64,000 nucleotides of DNA from Arcanobacterium_A hippocoleae (lineage in GTDB: Bacteria; Actinomycetota; Actinomycetes; Actinomycetales; Actinomycetaceae): contig NZ_JAVDUJ010000001.1 of the NCBI RefSeq assembly GCF_031456295.1, positions 1,922,001 through 1,986,000 of the forward strand, in the 5' to 3' direction. The first letter of the stretch is position 1; each line of letters opens with the position of its first letter. Shown one piece after another: positions 35,667 to 44,643 of this stretch. Position numbers and translations under genes: made by a program. Under the pieces are notes generated by a model. That model was not told the DNA's origin. It ran no database searches and saw nothing but the letters and a program-made list of their open reading frames with translations.

Positions 35667-36782
35667 ATGAGTAACGAAGTGGAAATTGGGCGTGGAAAAC
35701 GCGCCACAGTGGGGTTTTCTTTCGATGATATTTCCGTGATCCCTTCACGGCGTACCCGTGATGCAACAGATGTGTCAGTTACCTGGCAGTTCGATGCTTA
35801 TTTGCTTGATGCGCCGATTATTGCAGCTCCAATGGATTCAGTAACCTCTCCAGAAACAGCGATCCAGATGGGAAAAATGGGAATGCTCGGAGTACTGGAT
35901 CTTGAAGGAATCTGGACCAGATACGAAAATCCGCAACCATACCTTGATGAGATCGCACACTTGGATGAGTCAGAAGTTTTTCAACGGATGCGGGAAATTT
36001 ATCGGGCACCGATCCAAGCAGAATTGATTCAAGCCCGCTTAGGGCAGATCAGCGCAGCAGGGGTACCAGTGGCAGGTGCACTTTCACCTGCGCGGACGCA
36101 AGAATTTTGGCCAATCGTGATGAATGCAGGCGTAGATTTGTTTGTGATTCGCGGTACTACAGTTTCGGCAGAGCACGTATCTTCAAATCGGGAACCACTA
36201 AATCTGAAGCGTTTTATTTATGAACTCGATGTGCCTGTAGTCGTGGGCGGAGTAGCTTCTTATACGGCAGCACTGCATTTAATGCGCACAGGTGCAGCTG
36301 GCGTATTAGCTGGTTTTGGCGGCGGCGCAACGAGCGCAAATCGGCGTACCGCCGGGGTGGCAGTGCCAATGGCTACTACCGTCGCCAATGTGGCTGCAGC
36401 ACGGCGAGAATATATGGACGAAACTGGTGGCAGATACGTCCATGTGATTGCTGATGGGCAAATTTCTACATCTGGAGATTTGATTAAAGCAATCGCCTGC
36501 GGGGCAGACGGGGTGATGCTCGGTACCGTTTTGGCGCGTGCACATGAGGCGCCTGGGCAAGGATTCCATTGGGGAGCAGAAGCGCACCACAAGCAGCTAT
36601 TGCGTGGCGAACGGGTGAAAGTACCACAAATTGCCTCCCTTGAACAGATCATTTACGGGCCATCCTTAGATGCTTCCGGGCAGACGAATCTTCTTGGCGC
36701 ATTACGGCAGGCAATGTCGATGACGGGTTATTCCGATGTGAAAGAGTTCCAACGGGTATCAATTTCAGTAGAACATCGCTAA
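35667..36782 (+). CDS. guaB3: GuaB3-type IMP dehydrogenase-like protein
   Basis: Actinobacterial paralogue of IMPDH/GMP reductase, 371 residues, no CBS domains. N-terminus GFSFDDISVIPSRRTRD and APMDSVTSPETA are the family marks. The loop that carries the catalytic Cys in IMPDH (GPGSICTTR) reads GGGATSANR, with Ser223 at the Cys position, so ordinary IMP oxidation by the Cys route is not possible; the in vivo reaction of this group is still poorly settled. Start ATG has a TAGGCT box 6 bases upstream and is probably leaderless. Confidence 0.92.
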   Translation: MSNEVEIGRGKRATVGFSFDDISVIPSRRTRDATDVSVTWQFDAYLLDAPIIAAPMDSVTSPETAIQMGKMGMLGVLDLEGIWTRYENPQPYLDEIAHLDESEVFQRMREIYRAPIQAELIQARLGQISAAGVPVAGALSPARTQEFWPIVMNAGVDLFVIRGTTVSAEHVSSNREPLNLKRFIYELDVPVVVGGVASYTAALHLMRTGAAGVLAGFGGGATSANRRTAGVAVPMATTVANVAAARREYMDETGGRYVHVIADGQISTSGDLIKAIACGADGVMLGTVLARAHEAPGQGFHWGAEAHHKQLLRGERVKVPQIASLEQIIYGPSLDASGQTNLLGALRQAMSMTGYSDVKEFQRVSISVEHR

Positions 36783-36801
36783 GCGGATTTACGAGCGCAA
36801 A

Positions 36802-36855
36802 AGCGGTGAGCTTAGAGGCACTTCCGGTTTAGCCGATGCCCGCAAGCTCACCGCT
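36802..36855. terminator. Hairpin between convergent guaB3 and fum
   Basis: AGCGGTGAGCTT (36802-36813) pairs with AAGCTCACCGCT (36844-36855) across a 30-base loop. Long loop and no T-tract make this a moderate call, supported by its place between convergent genes. Confidence 0.5.
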
Positions 36856-36885
36856 GATGCAGTAGCTAAAATTTTCAGAACGTAC

Positions 36886-38562
36886 TTAAAGCCCTGGACG
36901 CTTGCCAATCGTGACCGATACTTCCTGCGAATGTGCAAAGAAGTCATTGCCCTTATCATCAACTACAATGAATGCCGGGAAATCTTCTACTTCGATCTTC
37001 CAAACAGCTTCCATCCCAAGTTCTGGATATTCAAGCAGCTCTACATGTTTGATGCAGTCTTCTGCCAGCTGAGCTGCGGGGCCGCCAATCGAACCAAGGT
37101 AGAATCCGCCATATTTCTGGCAGGCATCCGTTACCTGCTGTGAACGGTTACCTTTTGCAAGCATGATCATTGATCCGCCAAGTGCCTGGAATGGTCCTAC
37201 GTATGGATCCATGCGGCCAGCCGTCGTCGGACCAAAAGAGCCAGAAGGCTTGCCTTCAGGAGTTTTTGCCGGACCAGCATAATATACTGGATGATCTTTC
37301 AGGTATTGTGGCATTTCTTCGCCATTATCGATCCGTTCACGAATCTTTGCATGCGCAATATCGCGAGCCACGATGATTGTGCCGCTCAAAGAAAGACGGG
37401 TCTTGATCGGATACTTTGAAAGCTCGGCGCGTACTTCATCCATTGGCCGGTTCAAATCAATATGCACTACTTCATCACCTGCCTGATGCCCGATCTCTGC
37501 ATCTGTAGTTGCCGGCAGGAATTGCCCCGGATTAAATTCGAGCTGTTCAAGGAAAACTCCCTCTGGGGTGATCTTGCCTTTTGCCTGCCGGTCTGCAGAG
37601 CAAGACACAGCAATTGCTACCGGCAGGGAAGCACCGTGGCGTGGCAGACGCACCACACGCACATCATGGCAGAAATACTTTCCGCCAAACTGCGCACCGA
37701 TCCCGATTTGCCGCGTCAGTTCCAAAACTTTTTCTTCCATCTCGATATCGCGGAAACCGTAGCCTTCGATACCACCTTGGGTGGGAAGCTCATCAAGATA
37801 TTTTGCTGAAGCGTACTTTGCCGTCTTTAACGCAAATTCCGCTGAAGTACCGCCAATCACAATTGCCAAATGGTAAGGCGGGCAAGCTGCCGTACCAAGT
37901 GAACGGATCTTCCCTTCGAGGAATGGCATCATCGAATCTGGATTCAGGATCGCTTTCGTCTCCTGATAGAGGTAAGACTTATTTGCTGAGCCGCCGCCCT
38001 TAGACATAAACAGAAAGTGATATTCAAGTTCATGCCCTAGGCGAGTATCAGCATAAAGTTCGATCTGTGCAGGCAGATTAGTGCCGGTATTTTTCTCTTC
38101 ATACATCGAAAGCGGAGCGTTTTGTGAATAACGCAGATTATATTTTTCGTATGTATTTTGCACACCCTGGGAGAGGGCCTTCTCGTCCACACCTGGAGTG
38201 AGCACATGCTGACCGCGTTCGCCCTTGATAATTGCAGTACCAGTATCCTGGCACATCGGAAGTACACCATCGGCAGCGATATTTGCGTTACGTAGCAGAG
38301 TTTTTGCCACAAAACGATCATTTGGTGAAGCTTCAGGATCTTCTGTGATCTTCACGATCTGTTTCAGGTGTGCAGTGCGTAAATAATGATTAATATCGTG
38401 AAATGCAGTTTCCGAAAGTAATTCAAGCGCACTCTCAGAAACTTGCAAAAATTGCATTCCATCAGGCCCGGAAACTACTTTTACACCGTCTTTGGAAAGT
38501 AGCCGATACTCAGTTTTATCTTGGCCGACAGGAAGCATATCTTTGTACTTGATTTCTGACAT
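36886..38562 (-). CDS. fum: Class I (Fe-S) fumarate hydratase
   Basis: Hydrates fumarate to malate using an oxygen-sensitive [4Fe-4S] cluster. 558 residues, single-chain (FumA/FumB-like) form with fused N- and C-terminal domains. The three cluster Cys are in VLPMCQDTGTA, GTAACPPYHLA and SCSADRQAKGKI. C-terminal GPTTAGRMDPYVG and IGGPAAQLAEDC belong to the beta domain. ATG follows GGAG. With sdhCAB and pckG it gives a reversible succinate-oxaloacetate branch. Many actinobacteria use the oxygen-stable class II FumC; the class I form fits a low-oxygen niche. Confidence 0.95.
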   Translation of the reverse strand: MSEIKYKDMLPVGQDKTEYRLLSKDGVKVVSGPDGMQFLQVSESALELLSETAFHDINHYLRTAHLKQIVKITEDPEASPNDRFVAKTLLRNANIAADGVLPMCQDTGTAIIKGERGQHVLTPGVDEKALSQGVQNTYEKYNLRYSQNAPLSMYEEKNTGTNLPAQIELYADTRLGHELEYHFLFMSKGGGSANKSYLYQETKAILNPDSMMPFLEGKIRSLGTAACPPYHLAIVIGGTSAEFALKTAKYASAKYLDELPTQGGIEGYGFRDIEMEEKVLELTRQIGIGAQFGGKYFCHDVRVVRLPRHGASLPVAIAVSCSADRQAKGKITPEGVFLEQLEFNPGQFLPATTDAEIGHQAGDEVVHIDLNRPMDEVRAELSKYPIKTRLSLSGTIIVARDIAHAKIRERIDNGEEMPQYLKDHPVYYAGPAKTPEGKPSGSFGPTTAGRMDPYVGPFQALGGSMIMLAKGNRSQQVTDACQKYGGFYLGSIGGPAAQLAEDCIKHVELLEYPELGMEAVWKIEVEDFPAFIVVDDKGNDFFAHSQEVSVTIGKRPGL

Positions 38563-38767
38563 TTCGCATTTTCTCCTAGCGATTTTTGACTTCTTCTCTA
38601 GGATATCTTTCTCAGTAGTCAGAGACGGGATCTAGTGGCCCGATAATTCGTAAGTATTTCCTTGTGTTTTTCATAGATTTTCCGCAAATTTATGAAAAAC
38701 GTTGAGTTTACGCCGATGGTGGGGAAAAAGAGAGCGATAAGTGCAGGGAAGCATTAGGTATAAAGTA

Positions 38768-38802
38768 CTGGTACCCGTCGTGAAAATACTAACGGGTACC
38801 AG
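38768..38802 (-). terminator. Hairpin downstream of the GNAT gene
   Basis: CTGGTACCCGT (38768-38778) pairs with ACGGGTACCAG (38792-38802) over a 13-base loop, 23 bases past the GNAT stop on the minus strand. T-tract is weak. Confidence 0.55.
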
Positions 38803-38824
38803 GGAAAAATTATTGCAACGAGAA

Positions 38825-39262
38825 TTAACCTTGATAACGGTAAATATTCGTCTCGCGCATCGTAAAACCACAACGCTGATAGAGCCGGTTTGCGGCTTCC
38901 CTTGCAGGACGGGAAGTGAGATCGAGCGACTTCGCGCCCACTTTCTGGGCCATTTCAATTGCAGCTTCCACAAGCTGTTGCCCTGCGCCTTGCCCACGTG
39001 CTGCCTCATCTACGACTACATCTTCGATCCACGCACGCCAGCCTGTTGGAATTTCAAAGGTGACGAGAGTGAGCATACCGAGCATTTTTCGCTCACCGTC
39101 TGCACTCGAAAAATAACCGAAGAGATAGATATTTTCTTGTGCGAGAAAAGATTCAAGCTGTTCAAGATCCATTGGCTTGGAAGATCGGGAAAGCTGCGGG
39201 ATTAATGCTGCAAATGCTGCTGCAAGCTCAGGGCTTGCAGCTTCAATCAGTTCAACTGCCAT
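38825..39262 (-). CDS. GNAT-family N-acetyltransferase
   Basis: Acetyl-CoA-dependent acetyltransferase, 145 residues, substrate unknown. Motif A is clear as ARGQGAGQQLVEAAIEMA, preceded by the strand WIEDVVVDEA, and NRLYQRCGF marks motif B. The ATG at 39262 follows AAAGG at the right spacing and begins MAVELIEAASPELA; an in-frame start 66 bases upstream is rejected because the sequence is not family-like. Placed after ackA and separated from it by a strong terminator, so it is its own unit. Confidence 0.85.
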   Translation of the reverse strand: MAVELIEAASPELAAAFAALIPQLSRSSKPMDLEQLESFLAQENIYLFGYFSSADGERKMLGMLTLVTFEIPTGWRAWIEDVVVDEAARGQGAGQQLVEAAIEMAQKVGAKSLDLTSRPAREAANRLYQRCGFTMRETNIYRYQG

Positions 39263-39343
39263 CAGAGTACCTTTCAAGAGGAAGTTACGAAAACTAAAAT
39301 TTTGCTGCGCGCTACTAATATGCTGCACGAAGTATCACGTAAA

Positions 39344-39394
39344 ATTCTGAGGTTTTGGCAATAACCGTGTAACCAGCTGCCAAAACCTCAGAAT
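39344..39394 (-). terminator. Terminator of pta-ackA
   Basis: A perfect 17-bp stem (39344-39360 with 39378-39394) with a 17-base loop, 28 bases after the ackA stop on the minus strand and followed there by TTTT. Confidence 0.85.
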
Positions 39395-39422
39395 CTGTTT
39401 TGCGAATTCAACTATTTAGTGA

Positions 39423-40595
39423 TTAAATCAGCTCCATCGCTTGCCGAGCGATCGAGAGTTCCTCATTCGTTGGAATCACCATTACACGCACCGTGGAATC
39501 TTCAGTTGAGATCGTGCGTGGCTCCTTTGAACGAATTTTGTTCTTTTCGGCATCAAGCTTAATTCCAAAAGGTGCAAGGCGGGCGCACACGTCAGCGCGC
39601 AAATCCGCATCATTTTCACCAGCTCCAGCCGTGAAAGTGAGTACATCAAGGCCGCCCATTTCGGCAGTATATGCTCCGATGTAGCGCAAGATCCGGTGGA
39701 TGTAAATCTCAAGTGCTTCGATCGCATTTTGTTCACCGGCTGCTGCACGCTTACGCACTTGGCGCATATCGTTATCGCCGCATAAACCTTTCAAGCCTGA
39801 CTTCTTGTTAAATAAGGTATCGATATCGTCTACATTCATTCCCGCAACGCGGCGCAGATGGAATACTACTGCTGGATCGATATCACCAGTGCGGGTGCCC
39901 ATGACCAGACCTTCGAGCGGAGTGAGTCCCATTGAAGTGTCAAATGCGTGCCCGTTTTTCACAGCTGATACGGATGCGCCATTACCCAGGTGGAGCACTA
40001 TTTGCTGTAAGTCATCGCGTCCTAAAAGCTCGCTTACCTTTTCTGAAATGAACTTATGGGAAGTACCGTGTGCGCCATAACGACGGATCTCGTATTTTTC
40101 AGCTACTTCGCGATCAAGCGCGTAAATAGCTGATTCAGCCGGCAGATCCTGGAAGAACGCGGTATCAAAGACGGCTACGTGCGGCACATCCAGCAACTTG
40201 CGTGCCACTTCGATCCCTTTCAAATGTGCCGGATTATGTAAGGGGGCTAATGGGCAGAGCTGCTCAATGCGGGCCTGTACTTCGTCAGTGATGATTGCCG
40301 CGCGGTCGAAGTATTTTCCACCTTGCACAATGCGATGCCCGACGGCTTTAATATTTGCCTCTTGCAGATTTGGCCCGGCAGATTCCATGATCTCAAGTAC
40401 GCGGCGCAACCCGACTCCATGATCGGAAATTGGCTCATCGATTTCGGTGGTCTTGCCGGCATAAGTGTGTTCGTAGTGCCCGATTTCTTCCCCGATTCGT
40501 TCAACAAGACCAGCGGCGATCGCTGCGCCGTCAGCGGGATTGATCAATTGGTATTTGATCGAAGAAGATCCAGAATTGATTACGAGGACTGTCAT
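39423..40595 (-). CDS. ackA: Acetate kinase
   Basis: Converts acetyl phosphate and ADP to acetate and ATP. 390 residues with INSGSSSIKYQL, HRIVQGG, FDTAFFQDLP, RYGAHGTSHKF, HLGNGASVSAVKNGHAFDTS and the C-terminal ASKHA signature FTAGAGEN. ATG follows AAGGAG. It lies 90 bases downstream of pta on the same strand, the common pta-ackA order for acetogenic energy gain. Confidence 0.97.
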   Translation of the reverse strand: MTVLVINSGSSSIKYQLINPADGAAIAAGLVERIGEEIGHYEHTYAGKTTEIDEPISDHGVGLRRVLEIMESAGPNLQEANIKAVGHRIVQGGKYFDRAAIITDEVQARIEQLCPLAPLHNPAHLKGIEVARKLLDVPHVAVFDTAFFQDLPAESAIYALDREVAEKYEIRRYGAHGTSHKFISEKVSELLGRDDLQQIVLHLGNGASVSAVKNGHAFDTSMGLTPLEGLVMGTRTGDIDPAVVFHLRRVAGMNVDDIDTLFNKKSGLKGLCGDNDMRQVRKRAAAGEQNAIEALEIYIHRILRYIGAYTAEMGGLDVLTFTAGAGENDADLRADVCARLAPFGIKLDAEKNKIRSKEPRTISTEDSTVRVMVIPTNEELSIARQAMELI

Positions 40596-40685
40596 GAATA
40601 GTGCTCCTTAAATATTAAAGTTTGCAAACCGATACCTAATGTATCCGGGTTTAACTGCGTATTGCTTTGAACGACTCTGCTCAGT

Positions 40686-42314
40686 TTATCCCTGAGCCTG
40701 AATTGCGGTGATCGCTACCGTATTCACGATGTCTTCTACCAGCGCACCACGAGAAAGATCGTTTACTGGCTTATTTAAGCCTTGTAATACTGGCCCTACA
40801 GCGACCGCGCCAGCTGAACGCTGTACTGCCTTGTATCCGATATTGCCAGCCGAAAGATTCGGGAAAATAAAGACGGTGGCACGCCCGGCGACCGCAGAAT
40901 CTGGCAGTTTTGTAGCGGCAACTGTTGCATCTACAGCAGCATCGTATTGAATCGGACCTTCGAGCATCAACTGTGGCTGACGCTCGCGAGCAATCGCGGT
41001 AGCTTCCACAACGGCGTCCACATCCGGCCCTTTACCAGAAGTGCCAGTAGAATAAGAAAGCATCGCCACACGCGGATCGACGCCAAATTGCGTAGCTGTT
41101 TCTGCTGAAGAAATCGCAATTGATGCAAGCTGAGCAGGATCAGGGTTCGGTGTGACGGCGCAATCGCCATAAACGTAAACCCGATCTTCCATCAGCATCA
41201 GGAAGCAGGAAGAAACTAAATCAGCACCTGGCTTGGTCTTGATGATCTGGAAGGATGGAACAATGGTATGCGCGGTAGTGTGAATCGCACCGGAGACCAT
41301 GCCGTCAGCATCACCCAGATGCACCATCATTGTGCCAAAGTAGGAAAGATCTTGGACTTTCTCGCGAGCCTGCTCGTAGGTAACGCCTTTCTTTTCACGC
41401 AAACGCGCAAATTCGGTGGCATATTTATCGAGCAGTTCTGGGTCTTGTGGGCTGACGATCTGTGCAGCAGATAAATCAAGCCCGAGCTCTGCGGCACGCT
41501 TCGCTACAGCCTGGGCATCACCGAGCAGGATAATCTCTGCTACTTCACGGGAAATAAGTTCATCGGCTGCTTTCAAAATTCGATCATCAGTTGATTCTGG
41601 AAGCACGATCCGCTTGCGGTTCGCGCGAGCGCGTGCAATCAGTGAGGCCGTAAAACTCAATGGCGTAACTACTTGTGATTCTTCTTCCATTGCGCTCACG
41701 AGAATTTCCGTATCGGAATCGGTTAATTCCATTGCGGTGCCAGCCGTTTTTACAATTGCTGGGGAATCAAGCTCAGCTGCATCTTCAACCGTGTATTCCT
41801 CGCCCGCTTCCGTCACGATCAGAGCGGAAATTGGTGCGTGTGCACCAGAAATTTCTTGCGCGCTGAGACGGGTGATATGCGAGATCTGGTGTGCCGAACG
41901 TAACGCGCCGGAAATGATTGGTACGACGGTGGTGCCAAGATGCGCAGCTGCCCGGCCGATTCGCGAGAGCAGACCTGGGAAAATTGTATCGCCGTCACAT
42001 ACGCCTACGATCAGTACGGCATCGAAAGGATGCGTATAATCAGTGAATCGCTTCACGAGCTGATTCATTGCAGCTTCTTCGTTGGAGAAGAGTGCTTCGC
42101 GGTTTGTACCCCAGGCGCGGTCAAGATCATCTTCACGACCGATTGCGGCAAGAAGCTCCTGAAATACGTGGTCATCGGCAATTTGACCATTCGTGAATGG
42201 ACGGAAAATTGCGAAATTCGGGTAGCGTTCGCGAAGTTTTTCTACAGCTGCGAGGAATACTTGCCGAGTGCCGGCGTTGCCTTCAGTGGCAGTTAAATAG
42301 ACGCTCTTGGTCAC
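40686..42314 (-). CDS. pta: Phosphate acetyltransferase
   Basis: Makes acetyl phosphate from acetyl-CoA. The GTG at 42314, preceded by GAAAGGA, gives 542 residues starting MTKSVYLTATEG; a TTG 15 bases upstream overlaps the ribosome site and is rejected. The N-terminal ~210 residues are a shortened BioD/DRTGG-like regulatory region whose P-loop is degenerate (TATEGNAGTR). The C-terminal ~320 residues are the PTA/PTB catalytic domain (RIVLPESTDDR, FGTMMVHLGDADGMVSGA, MLSYSTGTSGKGPDVD, VFIFPNLSAGNIGYK). Shorter than the ~700-residue E. coli enzyme; similar in size to bifidobacterial Pta. Confidence 0.95.
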   Translation of the reverse strand: MTKSVYLTATEGNAGTRQVFLAAVEKLRERYPNFAIFRPFTNGQIADDHVFQELLAAIGREDDLDRAWGTNREALFSNEEAAMNQLVKRFTDYTHPFDAVLIVGVCDGDTIFPGLLSRIGRAAAHLGTTVVPIISGALRSAHQISHITRLSAQEISGAHAPISALIVTEAGEEYTVEDAAELDSPAIVKTAGTAMELTDSDTEILVSAMEEESQVVTPLSFTASLIARARANRKRIVLPESTDDRILKAADELISREVAEIILLGDAQAVAKRAAELGLDLSAAQIVSPQDPELLDKYATEFARLREKKGVTYEQAREKVQDLSYFGTMMVHLGDADGMVSGAIHTTAHTIVPSFQIIKTKPGADLVSSCFLMLMEDRVYVYGDCAVTPNPDPAQLASIAISSAETATQFGVDPRVAMLSYSTGTSGKGPDVDAVVEATAIARERQPQLMLEGPIQYDAAVDATVAATKLPDSAVAGRATVFIFPNLSAGNIGYKAVQRSAGAVAVGPVLQGLNKPVNDLSRGALVEDIVNTVAITAIQAQG

Positions 42315-42807
42315 GAAAAATCCTTTCAAACAGTAATATTGTGTAGATGATGGCCGGCGTTGAGGCTGCGGGAAAATACGCGCTGCTCTTCACCTTCGTA
42401 CCGTGAGCTGCTGCTGTGAAGTACGAAAGCCGTGAGTGTTCGTGCGTTTGAACCGCGCTGTCCACGTTTCGGATTTGTTTTGAATGTGATTTATTCTTTT
42501 TCATTCTCGCATTTCTTAGGACGTTTTGCTCATTTTTTCTAAGAAAGCTGTTTAATCTCACGCAAGTGGAAGCAGCAGTAGCAGAATCAATGCTGGTGAG
42601 CAGAAAATATTTGCAGCAAAACGGCACTTTACAAAAACTTTGGAAATTCCTTTCCCTGCTGTGAAATTTTTAGTTTTTCTTTATTTTTTGCCATGCTTTC
42701 AAGCGCCAACGGAGTTATTTCGGTTTAATTCTTTCTGATTGGTTACAATCGGGAGCAGAATTTTATTTCAAACAAAGCAGGCAGCTAAAGCGAAGGAGAG
42801 TCACAAG
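42315..42807. other. Divergent pta/rluA-type intergenic region with two inverted repeats
   Basis: Nearly 500 bases with no convincing gene. Two inverted repeats are seen: TTCGTAC/GTACGAA (42395-42401 and 42421-42427) and TTTCTTAG/CTAAGAAA (42512-42519 and 42539-42546). Both happen to have 19-base spacers. They may be regulator sites for pta, or chance. Confidence 0.4.
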
Positions 42808-44007
42808 ATGCATCGGAAACGCAGTGAGCGCCGCGCGGCAAAGCGGGCAATGCGTGCAAATTTGGCTCCGCCGCTGCGTGGTGGAATAAATGCTTCAGAA
42901 ATTGTCTTGCCGCAGACAGATTCGCAAGGTAATCCGGTAGCTTTTGAAACACTCGGGCAGTGGGCGGATGCCGGTTGGGGAGACGATGCGCTCGCGGCTT
43001 TTGCGCGTGGTGATTATCTCGCTGACGGAAATGTTTTGCTGAGTGCCGATACGCCTTATCGGGCAGGGCAGCGCATTTGGGTGTTTCGGCCAGTGCTTGA
43101 TGAACCTGAAAAACCAATTGAGCTTGCCGTCGTGGCAGAAAATGAGCGTTATTTGGTGGTGGAAAAGCCGCATGGGATGGCGACGATTCCGCGTGGTTCG
43201 CATGTGGCGAATACGGTGACGGTAGCTGCGCGGCGCCAGTTTCAAAATGATTTGCTGGTAGCGGCGCATCGTCTCGATTTGGAGACTGCTGGGCTTGTAC
43301 TACTCACGAAAGCGCCAGAATTTCGCGCAAAGTATCAAACAGTTTTTCAGCGGCGCGAAATCCAAAAGAAATATTTTGCGGCTGCTCCGATTTGTGCAGA
43401 ATATGCTGACGGCGCGGTGCATTCGCTTGAATTGCCGTTGTATCGTCCGGCGGGGCAAATTTCGGTGGATGTATTTGCGGCAGATTCGCCATGTGGGCAG
43501 GCACATCTGGAAAAAGGTGGGCGAGTATGGGGGTCGCAGACGGAAATCCGCCTGGTTCGTGAGGTGCGAAAAGCAAAGTGGCTTGGCTCGAAGTTGAGCG
43601 CCGTCGGTGGAGATTTGAAATCGCAGCTGGAGATTGGTGCTGATTCTGAGTTTACGTGCGGGGCACGGAGAGATCCCAATACACAAAGCGGGCGCGGAAA
43701 AATGACGGAGATTAATTCTGCTCAGCGTGAGGCGCATCCTGATTTTGTGGCGCTTCCGGAAAAATGGGGAATCTATGAGCTGCGCCCGCATACGGGATAT
43801 TTGCATCAACTGCGGGCAGTGATGCTGCATTTGGGAGCACCGATTTTTGGTGATCCGCTCTATCCAGTGTGGTTTACGAAGGAGCGGGAGGCTGCGCGTG
43901 CTTTTTATCTCCAGTTGCTTGCAGCTGAGCTGGAATTTATCGACCCTGATGATGGGGAGTTGCTGCGCTTTGTTTCAAACCAGCGATTGTGGCTTGATGT
44001 GCAGTAA
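42808..44007 (+). CDS. RluA-family rRNA/tRNA pseudouridine synthase
   Basis: Pseudouridine synthase of 399 residues. The catalytic Asp is in AHRLDLETAGLVLLTK, and LRPHTGYLHQLRAVMLHLGAPIFGDPLYP is the family C-terminal signature. ATG at 42808 follows GGAGAG; an upstream TTG in the same frame is rejected. An N-terminal basic stretch (HRKRSERRAAKRAMR) is followed by an S4-like segment. An unconserved insert of about 65 residues (around 250-315) lies between two conserved strands and contains Cys, Arg and Gly-rich sequence. The exact target uridine cannot be told from sequence. Confidence 0.9.
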   Translation: MHRKRSERRAAKRAMRANLAPPLRGGINASEIVLPQTDSQGNPVAFETLGQWADAGWGDDALAAFARGDYLADGNVLLSADTPYRAGQRIWVFRPVLDEPEKPIELAVVAENERYLVVEKPHGMATIPRGSHVANTVTVAARRQFQNDLLVAAHRLDLETAGLVLLTKAPEFRAKYQTVFQRREIQKKYFAAAPICAEYADGAVHSLELPLYRPAGQISVDVFAADSPCGQAHLEKGGRVWGSQTEIRLVREVRKAKWLGSKLSAVGGDLKSQLEIGADSEFTCGARRDPNTQSGRGKMTEINSAQREAHPDFVALPEKWGIYELRPHTGYLHQLRAVMLHLGAPIFGDPLYPVWFTKEREAARAFYLQLLAAELEFIDPDDGELLRFVSNQRLWLDVQ

Positions 44008-44086
44008 TTTAGTTTTGGCAGCGGGAAGAATCAGTGCAGAGTTGCCGGTGTGAGCTGAAATCTGCTGCGAATATCTGGAGGCTGAA

Positions 44087-44521
44087 GTGGTGAAAGAAAT
44101 TAAGAAAAGTGAGCAGAAAGAAGTGAAGCAGCAGATCCATGTGGTGGGTGCGGTGTTTGTGCAGGATCAGAGAGTGCTTGCAGCGCAGCGTGGAGCTGGG
44201 CGGAGTCTAGCTGGTTTCTGGGAATTTCCAGGCGGGAAAATTGAGGCAGGAGAAACCGGGCCACAAGCTCTTGCGCGTGAATTACGTGAAGAATTATGCA
44301 TCGAGGCGCGAGTCGGCGAATTTGTAGCTCGTTCAGTGTATGAATATGATTTCGGCACTGTTACCCTAGATGCCTACTTTTGCGAAATTCCTGGTGCACA
44401 GCTGAAGCTGACTGAACATCAGGAAATCCGCTGGCTGAATGTAGCTGAACTATTTTCGGTGGAGTGGGCGCCAGCTGATGTGCCGATAATTGCAGAGCTG
44501 GCGCGGCTATTGTTGGACTAA
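44087..44521 (+). CDS. MutT-type Nudix hydrolase
   Basis: Likely 8-oxo-dGTP or related nucleotide diphosphatase, 144 residues. The Nudix box is complete: GGKIEAGETGPQALARELREEL (first Gly to Glu), preceded by LAGFWEFPGG as in MutT. GTG at 44087 follows GGAGG by five bases; a second GTG comes directly after. The C-terminus IRWLNVAELFSVEWAPAD is also MutT-like. Lies 79 bases after the pseudouridine synthase and may be in its operon. MutM, the partner of the GO repair system, is encoded at 61.6 kb. Confidence 0.88.
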   Translation: MVKEIKKSEQKEVKQQIHVVGAVFVQDQRVLAAQRGAGRSLAGFWEFPGGKIEAGETGPQALARELREELCIEARVGEFVARSVYEYDFGTVTLDAYFCEIPGAQLKLTEHQEIRWLNVAELFSVEWAPADVPIIAELARLLLD

Positions 44522-44608
44522 ATCGGAAAAGCTCTCTTGAGCGAAAAGTAATAATTAGAAATACTTGTCCACTTCGTGGAATTTTGATTTTCATTTCTCG
44601 CGTCTTAT

Positions 44609-44637
44609 TTCCAATACGGGCATCCCTCCGATAGGCT
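44609..44637 (+). promoter_or_regulatory. Promoter of guaA, leaderless start
   Basis: TTCCAA (44609), a 17-base spacer and TAGGCT (44632-44637). The last base of the -10 is 6 bases before the GTG start, with no ribosome site, so the mRNA should begin at or next to the start codon. Confidence 0.6.
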
Positions 44638-44643
44638 TGATCT

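Noticed and set aside
37462..38003. Plus-strand frames within the fumarase gene
   Set aside because: Antisense shadows of a conserved enzyme.
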